A DNA stretch of 64,000 nt from Haemonchus contortus (lineage: Eukaryota > Nematoda > Chromadorea > Rhabditida > Trichostrongylidae): the NCBI GenBank assembly GCA_000469685.2, contig LS997567.1, forward strand, positions 1,336,302-1,400,301, given 5' to 3'. Positions 1-13,800 of the stretch are shown here, piece after piece. A program made the translations under genes and the position numbers. The stretch's first letter is position 1; each line of letters begins with the position of its first letter. The notes under the pieces were generated by a model. It was not told the DNA's origin. It saw only the letters and a list, made by a program, of their open reading frames with translations, and ran no database searches.

Positions 1-21
1 AAAAACGGCAGTGGCCAGGAT

Positions 22-274
22 TTAGTTCAAGGTGATGCCAAATCTTGCCATTTCCACTAGGGTGCCCTGGGCAGCTGCTATGAGAGGAGTTCCAATGACA
101 CGAGCGAATGTTTCGTTATACTGCGTCTGAACAGGGAGAAGCAATGGTCGCTGAAACGACAAACAAAAATTACTGGACATTACCAGTGAAAGAAGCGGGC
201 AATCTACGTGTTCCCTGTATCCGGTACGACACTTCACGTCCACGGAAACACATGAGTTCCATGTTGGACACCAC
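22..274 (-). CDS. Last two exons of an unidentified minus-strand gene
   Basis: Two exons can be read with matching phase. The upstream one spans 184-274: acceptor CAGTTTCAG, donor GTAATG, one base then 30 codons, beginning WCPTWNSC and holding four cysteines. The terminal one spans 22-150: acceptor TCGTTTCAG, 42 codons then TAA, ending EMARFGITLN. The 33-base intron between them is short for a nematode and is also open in the same frame, so intron retention is possible. The cysteine-rich then aliphatic composition does not match a family I recognise. Exons further upstream were not found. Both splice sites and the open frame are seen; that this is a gene is inference. Confidence 0.4.
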
Positions 275-797
275 CTGAAACTGGGAAAATAATCCCTGCC
301 CTTTGAAAGCGCACTCTTTCATACATATGAAACGCCTGAATTCTGTGCTCTTCATATTGGTAAAACCCCCTTCTTCAGTTGATCATTGCCTGAAAGGTGC
401 TTCCAACTGACAATTGAGACATACCATCAAAACCATCACTTTAGGTAATTGGCAACTTTCTTCGTTTGCCAATACCTCGACTTTACAACCCATCGTCCAA
501 GGATGCAGGCACAGCATCAGACCGTGCCTGGGCTCACCTTCCAGCTCTTTTCTATTACAAGCTACTTACGTGGGAAAAGTCGGACCTCGAATCCAGGAGA
601 GGTGTTGCTCAGTGCATGAGAATATGCGACTTTGTTTCCAAGGCGTTCCACTAGATTACTAGTCTTTTCTATACAGTATGACTTTGAAATTTACAATACC
701 AATGCCGATTTAGGGATGGATTAAGCCACAGCCTCTTTTAATATAAGCGCTATCTGTGCCACCACCACTGCCATAATAATCTGAGAAAATGGACTTT

Positions 798-1097
798 CTA
801 TGAGTCTACGAAATTCTTAGCTTGAAAAGTTTTTTGGTAGACATAAAGGATCCGATTATTCTCATATGGCCCCTCCCCTAGAAATATTCCATCCACGTAG
901 CCTAACAGGCTTTCTTCACTGGTTCGAAACCAGATCTTGATCCAACTTGTTCCAATGTTCAGCTTAGGAATAATTTGCGGAAGTACAATTCTAAAGCGCT
1001 CCATTACAAGGTATATGGCAGGATATAGGGCCAGCTGAACAAGATGACCATAACTGCGATCCTCGGACCATGCCCCTGATATTGCGCCACTTGGCAC
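798..1097 (-). CDS. Isolated ORF of 99 codons, possible exon
   Basis: The frame is open for 99 codons and could be entered through a plausible acceptor (GCAATATCAG) just inside its start, giving a product that begins GAWSEDRSYGHLV. It has a balanced amino-acid composition with a hydrophobic stretch (LALYPAIYLV). No family is recognised. A GTAGAC donor near the end would leave phase 0, which does not fit the exon at 184-274, so membership of the same gene is unproven. It may be chance. Confidence 0.18.
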   Translation of the reverse strand: MPSGAISGAWSEDRSYGHLVQLALYPAIYLVMERFRIVLPQIIPKLNIGTSWIKIWFRTSEESLLGYVDGIFLGEGPYENNRILYVYQKTFQAKNFVDS

Positions 1098-1100
1098 TAT

Positions 1101-4100
1101 GTAACCTCTGCCGCTGTGTAGCTTATGTAATCACTTGAGCCCTGAAAAGGAGATTCTCTCGACGTTCCTTGAACCATTTCTTTGCTTTCTCAGTTGCGAT
1201 CACTCCGAAAAGGACTAGCATTCAGATTTTGAAAGCTCAGGTGATGTGGGGTGCCTCCAAGTCCCTGTCCTTTTTCTCATCTTTTACACATCACCTCCAT
1301 AGTTTCAACTCTAGCCCTCACCCTTAATTTGATTGTGAACACTCAAAGAAAACTTGTCAAGACTCCCTTTGAGCTTGTTCAAGGTAGCCTAGTTGCCCTA
1401 TCCGAGAACCTTGGAGGATCAAGTTGCGACGCAAACTCTCTGGACACTTCAGTGAAATACCCCTCTCCTCATGATTTTTCTACCTGTGGGTTAAAAAGTG
1501 AATCACGGTGATCCTGAAAGAATTGGGAACATCATTCATTTTTCAAACAGAAAAACGCAAGTAGATCGCTCGATTGAGTGCAGAAGTCACTGTGCAAGTG
1601 TGAAGGCAAAAGTAAAAGGCATGTCATAAATTGTGCTTTGCAATCACAGTATTTAATAGCTATTTTAACTTCATTTTCACTTTTCTCTCGACTGGTGCAG
1701 TGAAGAGCGACTAGGCACAACAGTCAATGTTAAATGGCTGTATAAATCTCGTTTCCAATCGAAATTTTATTATAAATCTTTATAGGTGAACACTGTGGTC
1801 CTTGAAATTTCTAAAGAAATAGCTATAATTCGCTGAACTCAAGAAAACTCGTACTTTGATCCCTAAAGGTCATTCATTTTTTCCTAGTGGTAAATTGTCT
1901 ACGACATTTTTGCCATACGTACAAAAACTCCTTTCTGTAGACTGGTTTCCATAATTGTAAGGCCCACTCCACGCTTCAAAGTGCGATAAACAGAATTGGA
2001 AAGTGGCAGAAAAAGTTCCAGGTCCTCCGTTCATTAATCAAAATGCTGACTGGTAATCACAGCAATAGGAGGAAAGAGGTTCTCCATTCTTGTGAGTTAT
2101 AATGAGCATAGTTGTTATTGGTCATTGTGACTATTCACATCCTCGAGTAAAGGACGTTCGATGTTGACTAACTTCGTTTTCAGCTGAGTTACAAACTATG
2201 CTTGTCGATAGTCCTCATTGAGTATATGTTTCGAGAGGTAATCAATCGGTAGAGAACAAACTTTCTGCCATTACAAGTACCAATAGTCCAGTCCAGAAGG
2301 GGTGCCTCGACTTCAGCAGGCAGGATTGGATGCGAGTTTTGTCCCTCGGGCTGTGAACACTGTAGCGACGCCAGCTGCCATAACCTCACCCACTCCATTC
2401 CACTCACTTTTTTTTTGCAGTTTTGGCCCTTTTCTGTCTTGTCAGTCAGAGCTACCCATTTTTACCCATTTCGTGAGACGAACCGGTATTCAACGCAAGT
2501 CTAGCAGCTTTAAAGCGAACTATGAATGCTGAATCAGAACTTCTCCTTCACATGTGTAAGCTGCACAAAACCCAAGCTACTAGTATTAGTGGTTTTATCA
2601 TTACTGTTACTCGGAGTTCGAAGTTTTAACGCTTCTCCCCATGGTGCGACCCTTCCGTGTTCCAAGTAATCTGTACTAGTATATCAAATATGTTCGTGAA
2701 GTGGAAAAAGTTATCTCGCTAGAGTAGAAGAGTGCATGGGTGGGCAAAGAAGTTGTAAGGGTGGTTGAGGAACTGAGTCATTTTGAATACAAAAAAGGTT
2801 GTAGACTGCTATATAATCAACACAACTGAAAGGTTTTCGAGGCCTGAAGGAAAAACTTTGTTGAAAGCAAAGGCTTCCTTTTTCCCGTATGACAGAACCC
2901 GTTCTATCGTCTTCACCCCCGTGAAGCTGCCTCTGGGATTAACGGTGCAACAAGGTTTCCTCTCTCTAACTACTAGTGGCTTTCCTTACTAAATACCTTC
3001 AAAATGCGTTCAAAAAACGAATTTTCATATTTGGAAAGCAGGTTCGAGATCAGAAGGGAATCATCCCCTTCGAGAACGATTGATTGCCCCTCTACGACAT
3101 TGGCAACATTGCGACATTGCCTTCAATGCCAAATACACTGTAAACCCCTTTCTTATACTACTTGAAAAAATAGATGTCACAGGATTACTCATCATTTACG
3201 AAACAGTTTATCATCGTATCTCTCGTCCATCCTATTTAATTTAGGTGTTTACTAAGGGTACGCTATCGGATTCACAATGAGAGCTCAGTGACAGGGCTGA
3301 CGACGATAGGCATCAAGTGAGGGCCAATTGCTTTTCAGAAAACTGCATATTGTTTATGGAAAACTTTTCAACTTGAATTTAAAACCATATTTTGCTTGTA
3401 CCGCAGTCTGCTAGTTTCGGGCTTTATGATACTTATATAGACCTCGGTGGCAGGTGCCTATAAGTTTCAAGGTAGTATCAACAGATTTTCCAACAACAAC
3501 AAAACGAAAAGATTCATTTCAGTGTTGAAATTCCCAAACTCTCTAGAATTACCGATAATCGAGAAGAACTTACACGCATTCTGTGAATTCACTGTCATGA
3601 TGTCGTCCTGCACAGCTGTCGCAGGTCAAAAATTGTGAGCAGTACTGATCCTGGTAACTGATCCCAGAAACACATGTGAAAATCGAGCAAACGAGCAGAT
3701 GAACGAGCATAGCACTGCAATCTGCCTGAAATCACAAAATTATACGAATTGCTCCCGAGTTTTACCTTTTTCGACAATTATCTCGAAAACCCGTTTTGCC
3801 TTTTCAAATTGGTTAGGAGATAACGATTGGCAATGGTTCGTCATCAACGGAATACACAAAACAGGAATATTGTGCAATTTTAGAGAGAGATTACAAAAAT
3901 AGAAGCTAAATGGCCCATTATTGAAGGCCTATATGGAAGCTGTATGGGGACCGTTCGGGGGCAAACATTATTTCCAAACGTCGCCCCGCCCATGACGACT
4001 GATGGAGGTCAACAGGATCGAGCGCCCAGGCAAATTGTCCAAGAAAACGTTCAACAAATTGCTTTCTAAAGCTGGCAGGAAGTCGATATGATGCATGCTG

Positions 4101-4530
4101 AGGTCGAGGACCCTACGTAGGTAAGGGAAGGGGGAAGAGAGAGGGAACTCCTCAAAACTGCTTTCAAAATCGATCTTGTTAGTTGATCTCGAGCAAGCGA
4201 CCAAAGAGGCCTCTAGTATAGGGTCATACAAAGGGTCGCTTTTGGAATGTCTGTGAAATGCTCATCATAACATAAATGGATATTGTAGCGAACTCGGTTC
4301 AAAAAAAAACGAGAGGAAAAACAGTTCTCTCAAACAACTCCTGAAAATTTCTGAGAAGTCAAAATAATCCGAAGTAATACTTATTGATCGCCCAGCACCT
4401 CTCGCTGATTGCAAGAAAGAAGTAATTATGTAAGAAATAGAATGGAGACAAGAAAGGAGCAAAGCATGTTCTACTGAATCAGATCGGATCAGACTACCCG
4501 CTCTACCTGATACTCCTACTTGGGTGTGGG
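1101..4530. other. Intergenic stretch with no supported gene
   Basis: Only short unlinked ORFs are seen on either strand, without convincing splice sites, codon bias or recognisable motifs. AT-rich, single-copy-looking sequence. Confidence 0.5.
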
Positions 4531-4772
4531 TACATTCACCCAATTTGAGGCGCGCCGGCAAATGGCGCGGCAGAATTCGCGTTGATTTGAACGGCCCTGG
4601 CGCCTATCATTGAGGCACAAGCATTGAAGTAGATAGTTTAGCAGGGTCCGCCGATCCTATTAATCTACTCTACTACAAATCTGTGCCCCAGTCATAGGCA
4701 CCAGAGTCGTTCAAATCACCACGAATTCTGCCGCGCCATTTGCCGCGCGTGCCTAAAACTGGGGTGAATGTT
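4531..4772. repeat. CG-rich foldback element (MITE), copy 1
   Basis: Two arms of roughly 110 bp are imperfect reverse complements. The left arm runs through GGCAAATGGCGCGGCAGAAT and TTGATTTGAACG to CTATCATTGAGGCACA. The right arm mirrors it, from TGTGCCCCAGTCATAG through GAATTCTGCCGCGCCATT to GGGGTGAATG. A loop of about 20 bp separates the arms. It has no coding capacity. A related copy with the same order of motifs lies at 33597-33876. No clear target-site duplication is seen here. Most likely a non-autonomous DNA transposon. Confidence 0.75.
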
Positions 4773-6315
4773 CCGTCCTTCCTCCCACTTCTACCTCCTT
4801 ATCCCAAATGTCCGATATCACTCGTAATAAAAAGTAATAGCGGTTGGTATAAGAATTCAAATTTAATGACTTGTCCAATGAGAAAAGATTAACCAGGCTT
4901 TCTCAAAACGATGCAAGTAACTTGGGAATGACTTAACCCCGTGAGTTTGGGTCATCTGAAGCGAGACGACACAGTCAGGATGAAGAAGCACGATTTGACT
5001 AGGAGCAGCAAAAATTGCAAGCAAACTTGATTGATCAAATTATTGACGTATCCAGAGGATCATATTAAAAAGGAAAACGGTATTTAAGTCGACGGTATTT
5101 ACATGAATATCATTCGAGCATTATGGATGGTTGAACACAGCTTCAGGTGCAACTATTTAATGCACATTCTTAAACGAAATAAAAGCGTGACATTAGGTCT
5201 GGTTTTATGTGGTCCGTCATCTGTCGTAGAAAATTCTGCTTTCCCTGCCCTGTAAGGCCTAGTTGAATCGAAAAACCAAGCAAATTAGGCAGGAAAGCGA
5301 AAAGCACTTTATCGAGTATAATTCGCGAACCTTTTTCGAACATTCAATGTCACTCTTTCAGCACATACATATTGCTCACTCACATAACTCGAAACGTCTA
5401 ATCAAATGTAAAGAGTTGTAAAACGAGTTCCAACAATTTATCGAGTTCCAAAATCTGATCTTTTTACTCGCATGGCTCTTCCTGGTAGAACAGACTGAAA
5501 CGAAAACGCATTGCTGGCTCTGATAACTATCAATTTGGGGGGAACGTTTCATGTGAATGAATCACGTAAACTGCTTGCATTAATTTCCAGAAAAAGCCTT
5601 GAAAACGAAAAATTACGGTCAGAAAGGAATGAGAGATGATCAATGGAAGCAGTTTTTCCTACCAAAGTTCAAACATAGACCAAAAAATCAAATGAATCAA
5701 AATTTTCTGTTTACATAAGCTCGATTACTCTCAGGACATTCTAGAGCTGTAGATTTGGTGGAGCGTATCCAGGCGAAGAGGGAAAATGGTCTTCTCTGAG
5801 ATGCCTTCCTGCCATTAACGTGCTTGGACGCGGTTAACGGACGTGATAAATCTGCTCAGGCTAGACCGAGTTGCTCTTAAAATTAAGCAAAGGAAATAAA
5901 AAGCAACCGATGCGAGTAAAACGGTGTGTCACAACCGTGAAATTGCCGAAACTACTGCAGTTGTGTTTCCTGAAGAATGGTCGGAATTTTAACGGAAAGT
6001 GCATGAACTGAGCGGGACGGAAGAATCGCCCTCACCTGCCTGCCACAGGTCATTCAAGGGAACAGTAATGCTCAGCTTACATGAGCCATGTATATGTTCA
6101 GATAAGCATAACTTGTTTAAAGATGGGCACTGCCAGACTAACTTGACAGTTTTCCTGTACTTACGTAACTACGAACATAACTACCTATAAAGGGGGAGAG
6201 GTAGGCGTGGGCCCTTCAGCGAGTGGCTGTTTATAGAGCAACTCTTCATATCTGATGCCATTCTTACTTTGATGAGACAGGAATGAGTAATTTGAGTACA
6301 TTTAATGGCCTCCCC

Positions 6316-6374
6316 GCTGTGCTTTGGACCCCATTCCCTATCGCTCGCTGTGCTTTGAACCCCATTTCCAATCG
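6316..6374. repeat. Tandem pair of a 28-bp repeat
   Basis: The unit GCTGTGCTTTGGACCCCATT plus CCCTATCG at 6316-6343 recurs at 6347-6374 with three substitutions, separated by 3 bp. Confidence 0.8.
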
Positions 6375-7086
6375 TTGAGATGGCATCTGTAAGTGATAGT
6401 CGCTTTAAGCAATTGAGTTTGACTGATTTGGACTGGTCTTCAGAAAAATAATGCATGGTGGAAAGTGATAGTACGTAGTTTTGATCAGAAAGTGGAAGAA
6501 GTGAGCTCTGCGATTTGAGATAACTTGTGATTGTGGTTAGTAACGCAACAGTAACTCAGAAGGCTGGAAAAAAGGATGCATTCAGTATTTTACATATGTC
6601 TGAAGAAACAGTAGAGAAAGGCGTAACAACGGTAAGGAAGGAGTAGGAAGGCACTAATTTCGCACAGCAATATTTACAAGTTAATAACAAGTTTGAAATA
6701 GGTATGCATTATTTGTAGTTTTCGGGCGGTCATGGTATATCATAATGGAGACCATTGCTCATTTGGGAGAGCAGAACTGAGCCTTATAAATTATATTTCA
6801 TCAAAAAGTTATGAACTGCAATTGAATACTCCCTCACTTATATGTCTGCCCATATTGAAACCTTCGGGAAAATCATTTTCCCTACTTCATTTGCAATGCA
6901 ACTTTGTAAGGCAGTTCAGTCTAGGGTAGGGCTAAACACAACGTACTCAATGCGTTATTCTGATAAAAAAATTATATTCAAAAACATTATAGCAATAATT
7001 TGTATGCATTATTGAATTGCTTAATAGTCTTTCAGGGTGAGCACAAATCAAACTTCGTAGAATGAAGTACAATTTCTCACTACATA

Positions 7087-7140
7087 TCAAACTATTACTA
7101 ATAACTACTATTACTAAATACTTATTACTAATAACTAGTA
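7087..7140. repeat. AT-rich imperfect tandem repeat
   Basis: Repeated ACTAATAACTA and TTACTAAATA words form a short degenerate tandem array. Confidence 0.6.
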
Positions 7141-9070
7141 CATAAGGTTTATTTTTACTCATACTCAAATCATGAGCAAAGCTTATGATAAGATTTCCAT
7201 CTAAGTTATCTCTTGTTAAGAAATTAATATGCTAAAGAGAGGCCGTAGGATGACTTGAAAGAGGTTGGCTACGAAAAAATCAATATTTCCCACTACTTTC
7301 CACCCACCTCCAGAGCCAATTTTTCCAAAACGCCTCATAAAAAATGAGCATCTGTAGATCCTTCCCTGTGTACGTAACAACAGTAGCATTCCGATTCTAC
7401 CATTCTAGTAACCGGAGGAGTAAAGTAAAGCGGTTTGGATCCCGTAATAGTAAATAATGGAGTACTACAAAGTTCCAGCGTAGTTTTTTTTGGACTACAT
7501 GGAGGTTACTTCTTCGGTAGTGGAAGTCCTCGAATGTTTGTTCAAGTATACTTGTAGAACTCATTGGGAACTGCCCAGAGGTAAATTCGTTAGATTCTGG
7601 ATACACCAGTAACTCTGTCACGCCCAAAGATATTCTATTCATATACAGTTGCGGTTTTTTTTTGCAAAAAATGAGAAAACTGTTTATCTTTTGATTTTCT
7701 CATTAGCTTATGACCGATTAGAGAAGTGAAAAACTATAAGGTGCCTAACGCTCAAAGAGCAAAACCGGATACGACTGAAAACAGAAAACGTCAAGACTGG
7801 GCGCTGGGTTAAGTGAAATTCCACAATTTCGACTGGCTTCTACAGTGCCAGAAAATTACACTTACCTTGATTCCATTTAATGTAAGGTTTCCATAGGTTG
7901 GTTTCCCGAAATTGAAGTCTTTTTGCCATTTATGTACGCTGACCTTGCGTCACAGTTCTTCACGAAGTGGCGTAAGCATCTCCATCGGTCAGGCAGGTAT
8001 CAGACCGGCCGACCTACCCAATTCTGGTTGGGATCACAAAAAGGTGCTAATCGCTAGAACATGATTATATTCACCAATTACACCTTGGGAAAACGTTTTC
8101 GGAAACGATTTGATCTCAGTGGAATCAAAATAAAAATTTTGCGACTGTGCGCAATTTCCCTGTTACAGGGGGCAGATCTCAGAAGTATGTTTATTTTTAT
8201 AATAATTTATTCGTTTCTGCGCAGGGCACTTCATTTTAGACTATCCGACCCGAACATAAAAAGGATGCTTCCTCTAGGTGGAACAACATCGTTTTCACTG
8301 TGATCCGTCTTATTTGGTGATTTCAAAAACCGCGATTCGCTAACGCTGTGAATGATATTCATGCTTGATGAGCTTGACGTAGGGTCTGGATAGAATAAGA
8401 TACTCGTAGATAATAGCTGATACAAAGGTCACTAATTCTGAACAAGCACAACTAATATTATTGTAAAGTTAGAAGTTAGAAATGTTCAGGGAGGTTTGAT
8501 CCCTATAGATCAATGATCCGATATCTTTTGAATAGGCTCCCATGCCCTAGTATTTTCCGTTTTGGTTGGTTCACTGACAGCAACAGAATTAATGCAAATT
8601 GCAATCGTTTGGGAGTAGTAGAAACCTCTAGACAAATTGGACAAAAGAGGAAGGGCATAAGACGCCAGTGACTTAGCCAGCATAGGCGAAATGAAGTTCA
8701 GGAGTTTCATGAACTATGAGCACGGAGAGTGATCAGACAGTGTCGTCTGATTCACTCTTGGAAAAGTGGTACTTCTGCAGAAAGTGGAAGATGTCAGGAT
8801 GAAATATATTGCCATAAAACGGGTTTTAAAATTTCATTTCAAATGATATGTCATGAATAGTCAGTAGAAAGCACAATTCAAGTAGAAGAAAAATAAAATA
8901 TGATCAGAACTGTCAACATGAAATATCTCACAGGAAAGGATTGGTGGATGGAAAGACACTGAAGTTACGAGAAACGAATTCAATTGTCATGAAAAACAAG
9001 TTCGAACATCTTTTTGTACTAGTACAGATACACTTTTCGGCTGCTATAAAATCTCCAGGTTCAACAGTAA

Positions 9071-9337
9071 ATGGCTCATAATGAGCCTAGCTACAACAAA
9101 GATAACGAATTGCACATGCATGATCTACTCGATAGAATCAAGACCACCAGAAAGACAGAGGTTAATCGGAAATTGGCGAAAAATGGCATGAATATGTACA
9201 AAATGGGAAGATGTCCAAACATGACTGACATGGATATGCAGGCTTTTGGAGGTAACTCAAAAAAGTTCAAAAAAATTAAAATACTAGCGGACGACGCTAA
9301 TCGTATCTGTGAAGCTAATAGAAATAAAAGGGAATAA
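9071..9337 (+). CDS. Small basic ORF of 88 codons, doubtful gene
   Basis: A single uninterrupted frame runs from ATG to TAA. The product is very basic, methionine- and lysine-rich, beginning MAHNEPSYNKDNELHMHD and including GGNSKKFKKIKIL. A TATAAA word lies about 20 bp upstream of the start and an AATAAA overlaps the stop. The opposite strand is also open over this stretch, which weakens the case. No family is recognised. It could be a short gene, a retrocopy fragment or chance. Confidence 0.28.
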   Translation: MAHNEPSYNKDNELHMHDLLDRIKTTRKTEVNRKLAKNGMNMYKMGRCPNMTDMDMQAFGGNSKKFKKIKILADDANRICEANRNKRE

Positions 9338-10870
9338 AAATTTCCTCTAGTGTCAAAGAAGCCATCAGGATTATGGTCGATCGAGCTGACAGAGTGATGC
9401 TCTCTGGAACGCGCCAACTGGGAGTATTGAGCTGATCTCCAGTTCCTGAAACCGTAAAAAAACATTTATTTTCATTTGTGTGACCTTACAATGTTTACAA
9501 CAGAAACTTCTTCGCCGAAACTTGTATGACCTTGATTTGCGTTGATTTTTAAAGCGAATTCAATTGAATCACAGCGTCGAATCTTATTCACCCTTTACTC
9601 TGGGACATAGAAATAGTTCCCAGATAGCATTTTCATCCAACTTTTGAGCTCAATTCAATGATCCTTGCGTGTTCCACAAGTATATCTGTACGTACCCAAA
9701 ATTTTCATACTATTCGATGAGTTCCCACGATGTGAATTTGCATTTTCACGTTCGTTTTTCCCGTTATGACGAGAAATTGACTCACCACGCAATACTGGAA
9801 ACTAAACTTTGCAAAACCAGTACTTTTAGAGCAAAATTAATGAAACCGGAATGCCATCATCTTTACATTGCAATGGAGAAAGGCTGTCTTGAGCATCGAT
9901 TCAAGCTTTTTTTCAGAAATCAGAATAGCGCAAACTCATTAAGAGGAGAGATATGGTAGGCCGGAAGAGGAACACAAGCGACACGACTAGACCATGGCGG
10001 GTGTATCACAAACTTGCAACGCATCTTCCTGGTTTTTTTTCAGTTTTTGCTTTTCATTTTTTTCTCGATTATGATTCCCACCATTTTTCACCGATGTTAA
10101 GTTCTTGAACCCAATTTCGATAGGTCATGATGAGAATCATGTTAATGAGCAGATCATTATAGTGCTTGTACGATTCTGATCCTGCTCCAACCCTCAAGAG
10201 TCTAAGAGTGGTCGTTATGATATCAAGAATGAGAAGGAAATGATGAGTGAGACTCTTGGTAGTATGGCATATTGTTACCTGGAGATTCTATATCATTTTT
10301 GGCATCTTTTTAGTCAGCTACTCAATTGAAGGCTTCTACCACTAAGGAAAATGAGGCCATCAACTTCCGTCGGTTATTAGGTGATTATGGGATTATCAGA
10401 GCCACTTGAATATACTGTCTTTCCATGTGCTTTATTTATTTCGAAATTAAGATGACATACAGTAATGTTAAGCATTCTGACGTACTTTGAAATGGGTACC
10501 TTTGCTGACTAGCTCCATTGCCTTTCTGGAGATGTATCCCTTAATAATTTGCGTGATATTTACATTACTAGGCAGTAAAGCACCCTAACTCGAAGCCATG
10601 CTGAGAAACACAAGTTTGCCAGGATTTGACATGCCAGGACAAAGGCATTTTTGGACAACAGATAGGGGCACATTCAAATTTTGAAGGCACTTCATACCTT
10701 CGTGCATTCTACTGTGAAATGGTTTAAATCATGCATCGATTAGATGAAGAACAGTACGTGAACTATATTTTGTAACCAGTTTTAGCTTTTTCTTCTGTTC
10801 TCATTTTCGGGAACAGTAACTATAGAATCACTGAACGTAAAAAGTCCGAAATCGACTAATCGATGACCAG
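9338..10870. other. Intergenic stretch; possible 3' UTR of the next gene
   Basis: No supported gene. A TTTATTTATTT at about 10432-10442 reads as AAATAAATAAA on the minus strand. It could be the poly(A) signal of the minus-strand gene whose last exon ends at 10871. Confidence 0.35.
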
Positions 10871-13800
10871 TCATCTCGAGTCAAACGGAACGATAGAAAA
10901 TTCACCAGGCGGAGCGACCCGTGCAGGCAACTTCTTACACTTTCGATTGTAAAAGGTCTGATGAGTGAGCCGTGAAAGAAATTGAACTGAGAAAGTGATA
11001 GATTCGAGCGAAAGTTATGTTGCAAATTGCAGTTCTACAAATGGGAGGGATCCACTTACCTACCGAATGGTTCCGTAGTTGTAAAAAAATGTTTTATGAT
11101 GCTTAGCCTATACTGCGTGCAATGCAAACTAATAATTCAATGACGAACCAAAATGACACCTAAAAACATTCGAAAATCGTTTTAATTATTTCTCAACCAA
11201 GGAAAGTGCTAGGGAATGGAGAAATCTTAACGGAGCATCGAAAGGACACACACATTAGTGTGTAGCAAATTGGGCTTATGCGAAAAATGTTCTTCGAAAA
11301 TTTGTTTAGTATTGGTCAGTTGTTCTGGCATACGCCATGCATTTTGCACGAATTCCAAGAAACCGATATGCAGGTGCCTTCCTTAATTCCTTGCAGGGAC
11401 CCTCCACTGTTCAATTTTGACTTTTTATTGTTGTTAATAAATTTGTCTCAGTTTAAAAAAACTTCAAGATCGAACAAGTTGCTCTTTGTGGGAAAAAGTT
11501 ACGGATGCTGTAAATATGACCAACATTCTGAGCCCATAGGGCACAGGACAGCGAAGGGTGGAGCTTTGACACAAGTGCGCCAAAAACAAATCCCGTCTCA
11601 AAAAACGATGCTGTCAAGGTAGATGGGTGCTATGGGATACTTTCGTCCTGCAAAGTGCATATTCATGAGGTTGAGCCTGCAGCAGTGCTCTCCCACTAAA
11701 GGTAAGGGTCAACAGATGCCAAGTCGGCCTCCTAGTTTAACACAGGGTCGCTGCGGAAGATTTTTTTGCTCTTGAAACACGAGCAGCCCGTCACGATCTG
11801 GTATCACTGAGCCTTCTTATCAGTTTACCCCTTATGTGTCGAAGAAATAACAGTAGTGGGCACTCACAGTTTTCATGAACTCGGACACGTCATCGAAGAA
11901 CCGCCGATTGAACTCGTCCGTATTGCGAGCAAACGCGTGATACGATCTGTAAACCATTACGTCCATATTTGCACAGCACTATCAGTGACAGAATGTGGAC
12001 ATGTAGGATGATCCTAGTGCTTTCTGAAAGTCTCACCTGCAAGCGTTTTTACCCGAAGTCTCCGCGAAAACCATGTACTCGTATCTTGATTCTTCAGCTG
12101 GACCAGATTTCACCAGGCACACTGAAGGAAAAGTTTTGGATCAGTCACAGACGAAATCAAAAAGGGTGAAAAATCATACTGTCAGTGTGGTATTTGTCGG
12201 TGTCCATTTGGAATATATTATCCTCCAATGAAGTGACACTGCCATACATCTGATTGGATATATTTTAAAAAACGGTTGCGTGTAAAAGTATGAGAACTGG
12301 GGTGAATTCCAGTTCTTGATTACCTCATGCAGCTCATTTCCTTCGGCATCATCCCTGTAGTACATATTCAGTTCCGCTGAACCCTTGTAATAATGTCCAA
12401 CTGAAAATAATTGATGAGAATCTTAGGTACATAACATTCAGAGACCTAAGTACCGAATTCAACTGAAATTTTTGTTGAATGTGACGGTCCGGGTACATGG
12501 CGCAACACTCGATGAGACTAGCTAGTTGCCGCGCAGAGCACCTTGCCTCAGTTAGTTTGCTAATCTCAAAAGAATACTTCCGATTTTGCACCTATCTCCC
12601 GTAGAGTGTGTTCCCAACATCATAAATCAGATAAGAACCGTCTACTGCCATTCTAGTCGCCTGACAGATATCGGTTCAAATCTAAAGGTACAATATTGAA
12701 GTCATACTTTCAAGTCCAACACACGCCGTTTTCTTTGAACTGAATGTCATCTTTCCATTTGTGGATCGTGCACTTTCAAGGCTCATAATGGCTCCGAACG
12801 TTTGTCGAATAACGTTTGGATTTCCATACATCTGAAATACGTCCAATTTTATTTAGTCTCCTTTATCCAGAGAATTTCCTGCGACGGTTTCCCTTTTCAG
12901 CTCATCTTTCCAGCCAGATCAAGCCGCACTATCGAATGAGTATATAAAATTAGGATGCAAATTGGTCAAAAAAAGGGATGGCGCTAAACAAATGACAGCT
13001 CATTCCCCTTGTCTGACTGATTTGCTTAGGACTTACAACAGCTTTCACCTTTCTCTGTGAAAAAAGTGAGCAGGAAGAGGAGGAAATGTTGACTCACCTG
13101 AGTCCATCCGCCTCTCATCATTGTGATATTATGAGGAATACACTGTGGGCAGCTCCCAGGGTTAGATGACTTGCTTGAAGTCTGCTTTGAAGCTGATCGA
13201 TGATGCGATTGCGGTGATCGCATTTTGCTAAACTGATTTTATTTATTAGCTCAATAACACAAAACTAAAACTGTTAGGCTGCTCAAGCTCCTGAAGGTAC
13301 GGCAGGCTCTGCAAGGGTGCGTACCACCAGTTTATGTCAGTCAGTAAGGCGGCGACAGAAAAATTTACGACGTTCCGGCGGGACCATTTGATTCAACCAT
13401 GGCGGGGAGAGCAGCTCGCGACTTTGCCGCGCGCGGGGAATTCGCGTATTGCGACGTCCTAGCCCATCAACACAAACAAATTTCCTTTTATGCAACCATT
13501 TCTATTATTCTACACCGAATGTTTTGAAAAAAGACGTAACTTTCCTTTGCGTCTTTTACCAACAAACTCTCCCACTTGAAATGAAAGTTGCGAAATCGGA
13601 AAACGTCTGAGACCCACCTTCTGAAAGAGTCCATCGTTTTGAAAACACCTTTATCGATTGCCGATTCCTTGTTTTCTGATAGAACCTTCTTCAGCGCCCT
13701 GAAAGTACCAATTTTGTTTCAATGCCATTAATTCAGGTAGAACTGCTGTCGTTACCAGTACCTAAGGGTTTCCCGTTCTTCACTTGTCAATTCGCTTGCT

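Larger units (their letters stand above)
4773..9070. other. Intergenic stretch with no supported gene
   Basis: Scattered short ORFs only. The longest (7397-7642, minus, 81 codons) has no recognisable motif or splice context. Two small repeats inside it are listed separately. Confidence 0.45.

Noticed and set aside
900..960. GGTTCGAAACC as a tRNA B box
   Set aside because: It is a simple palindrome with no A box or cloverleaf around it.
11278..11622. Plus-strand ORF of 114 codons
   Set aside because: It lies antisense to the probable last intron of the lipocalin-like gene and has low-complexity composition and no motif.
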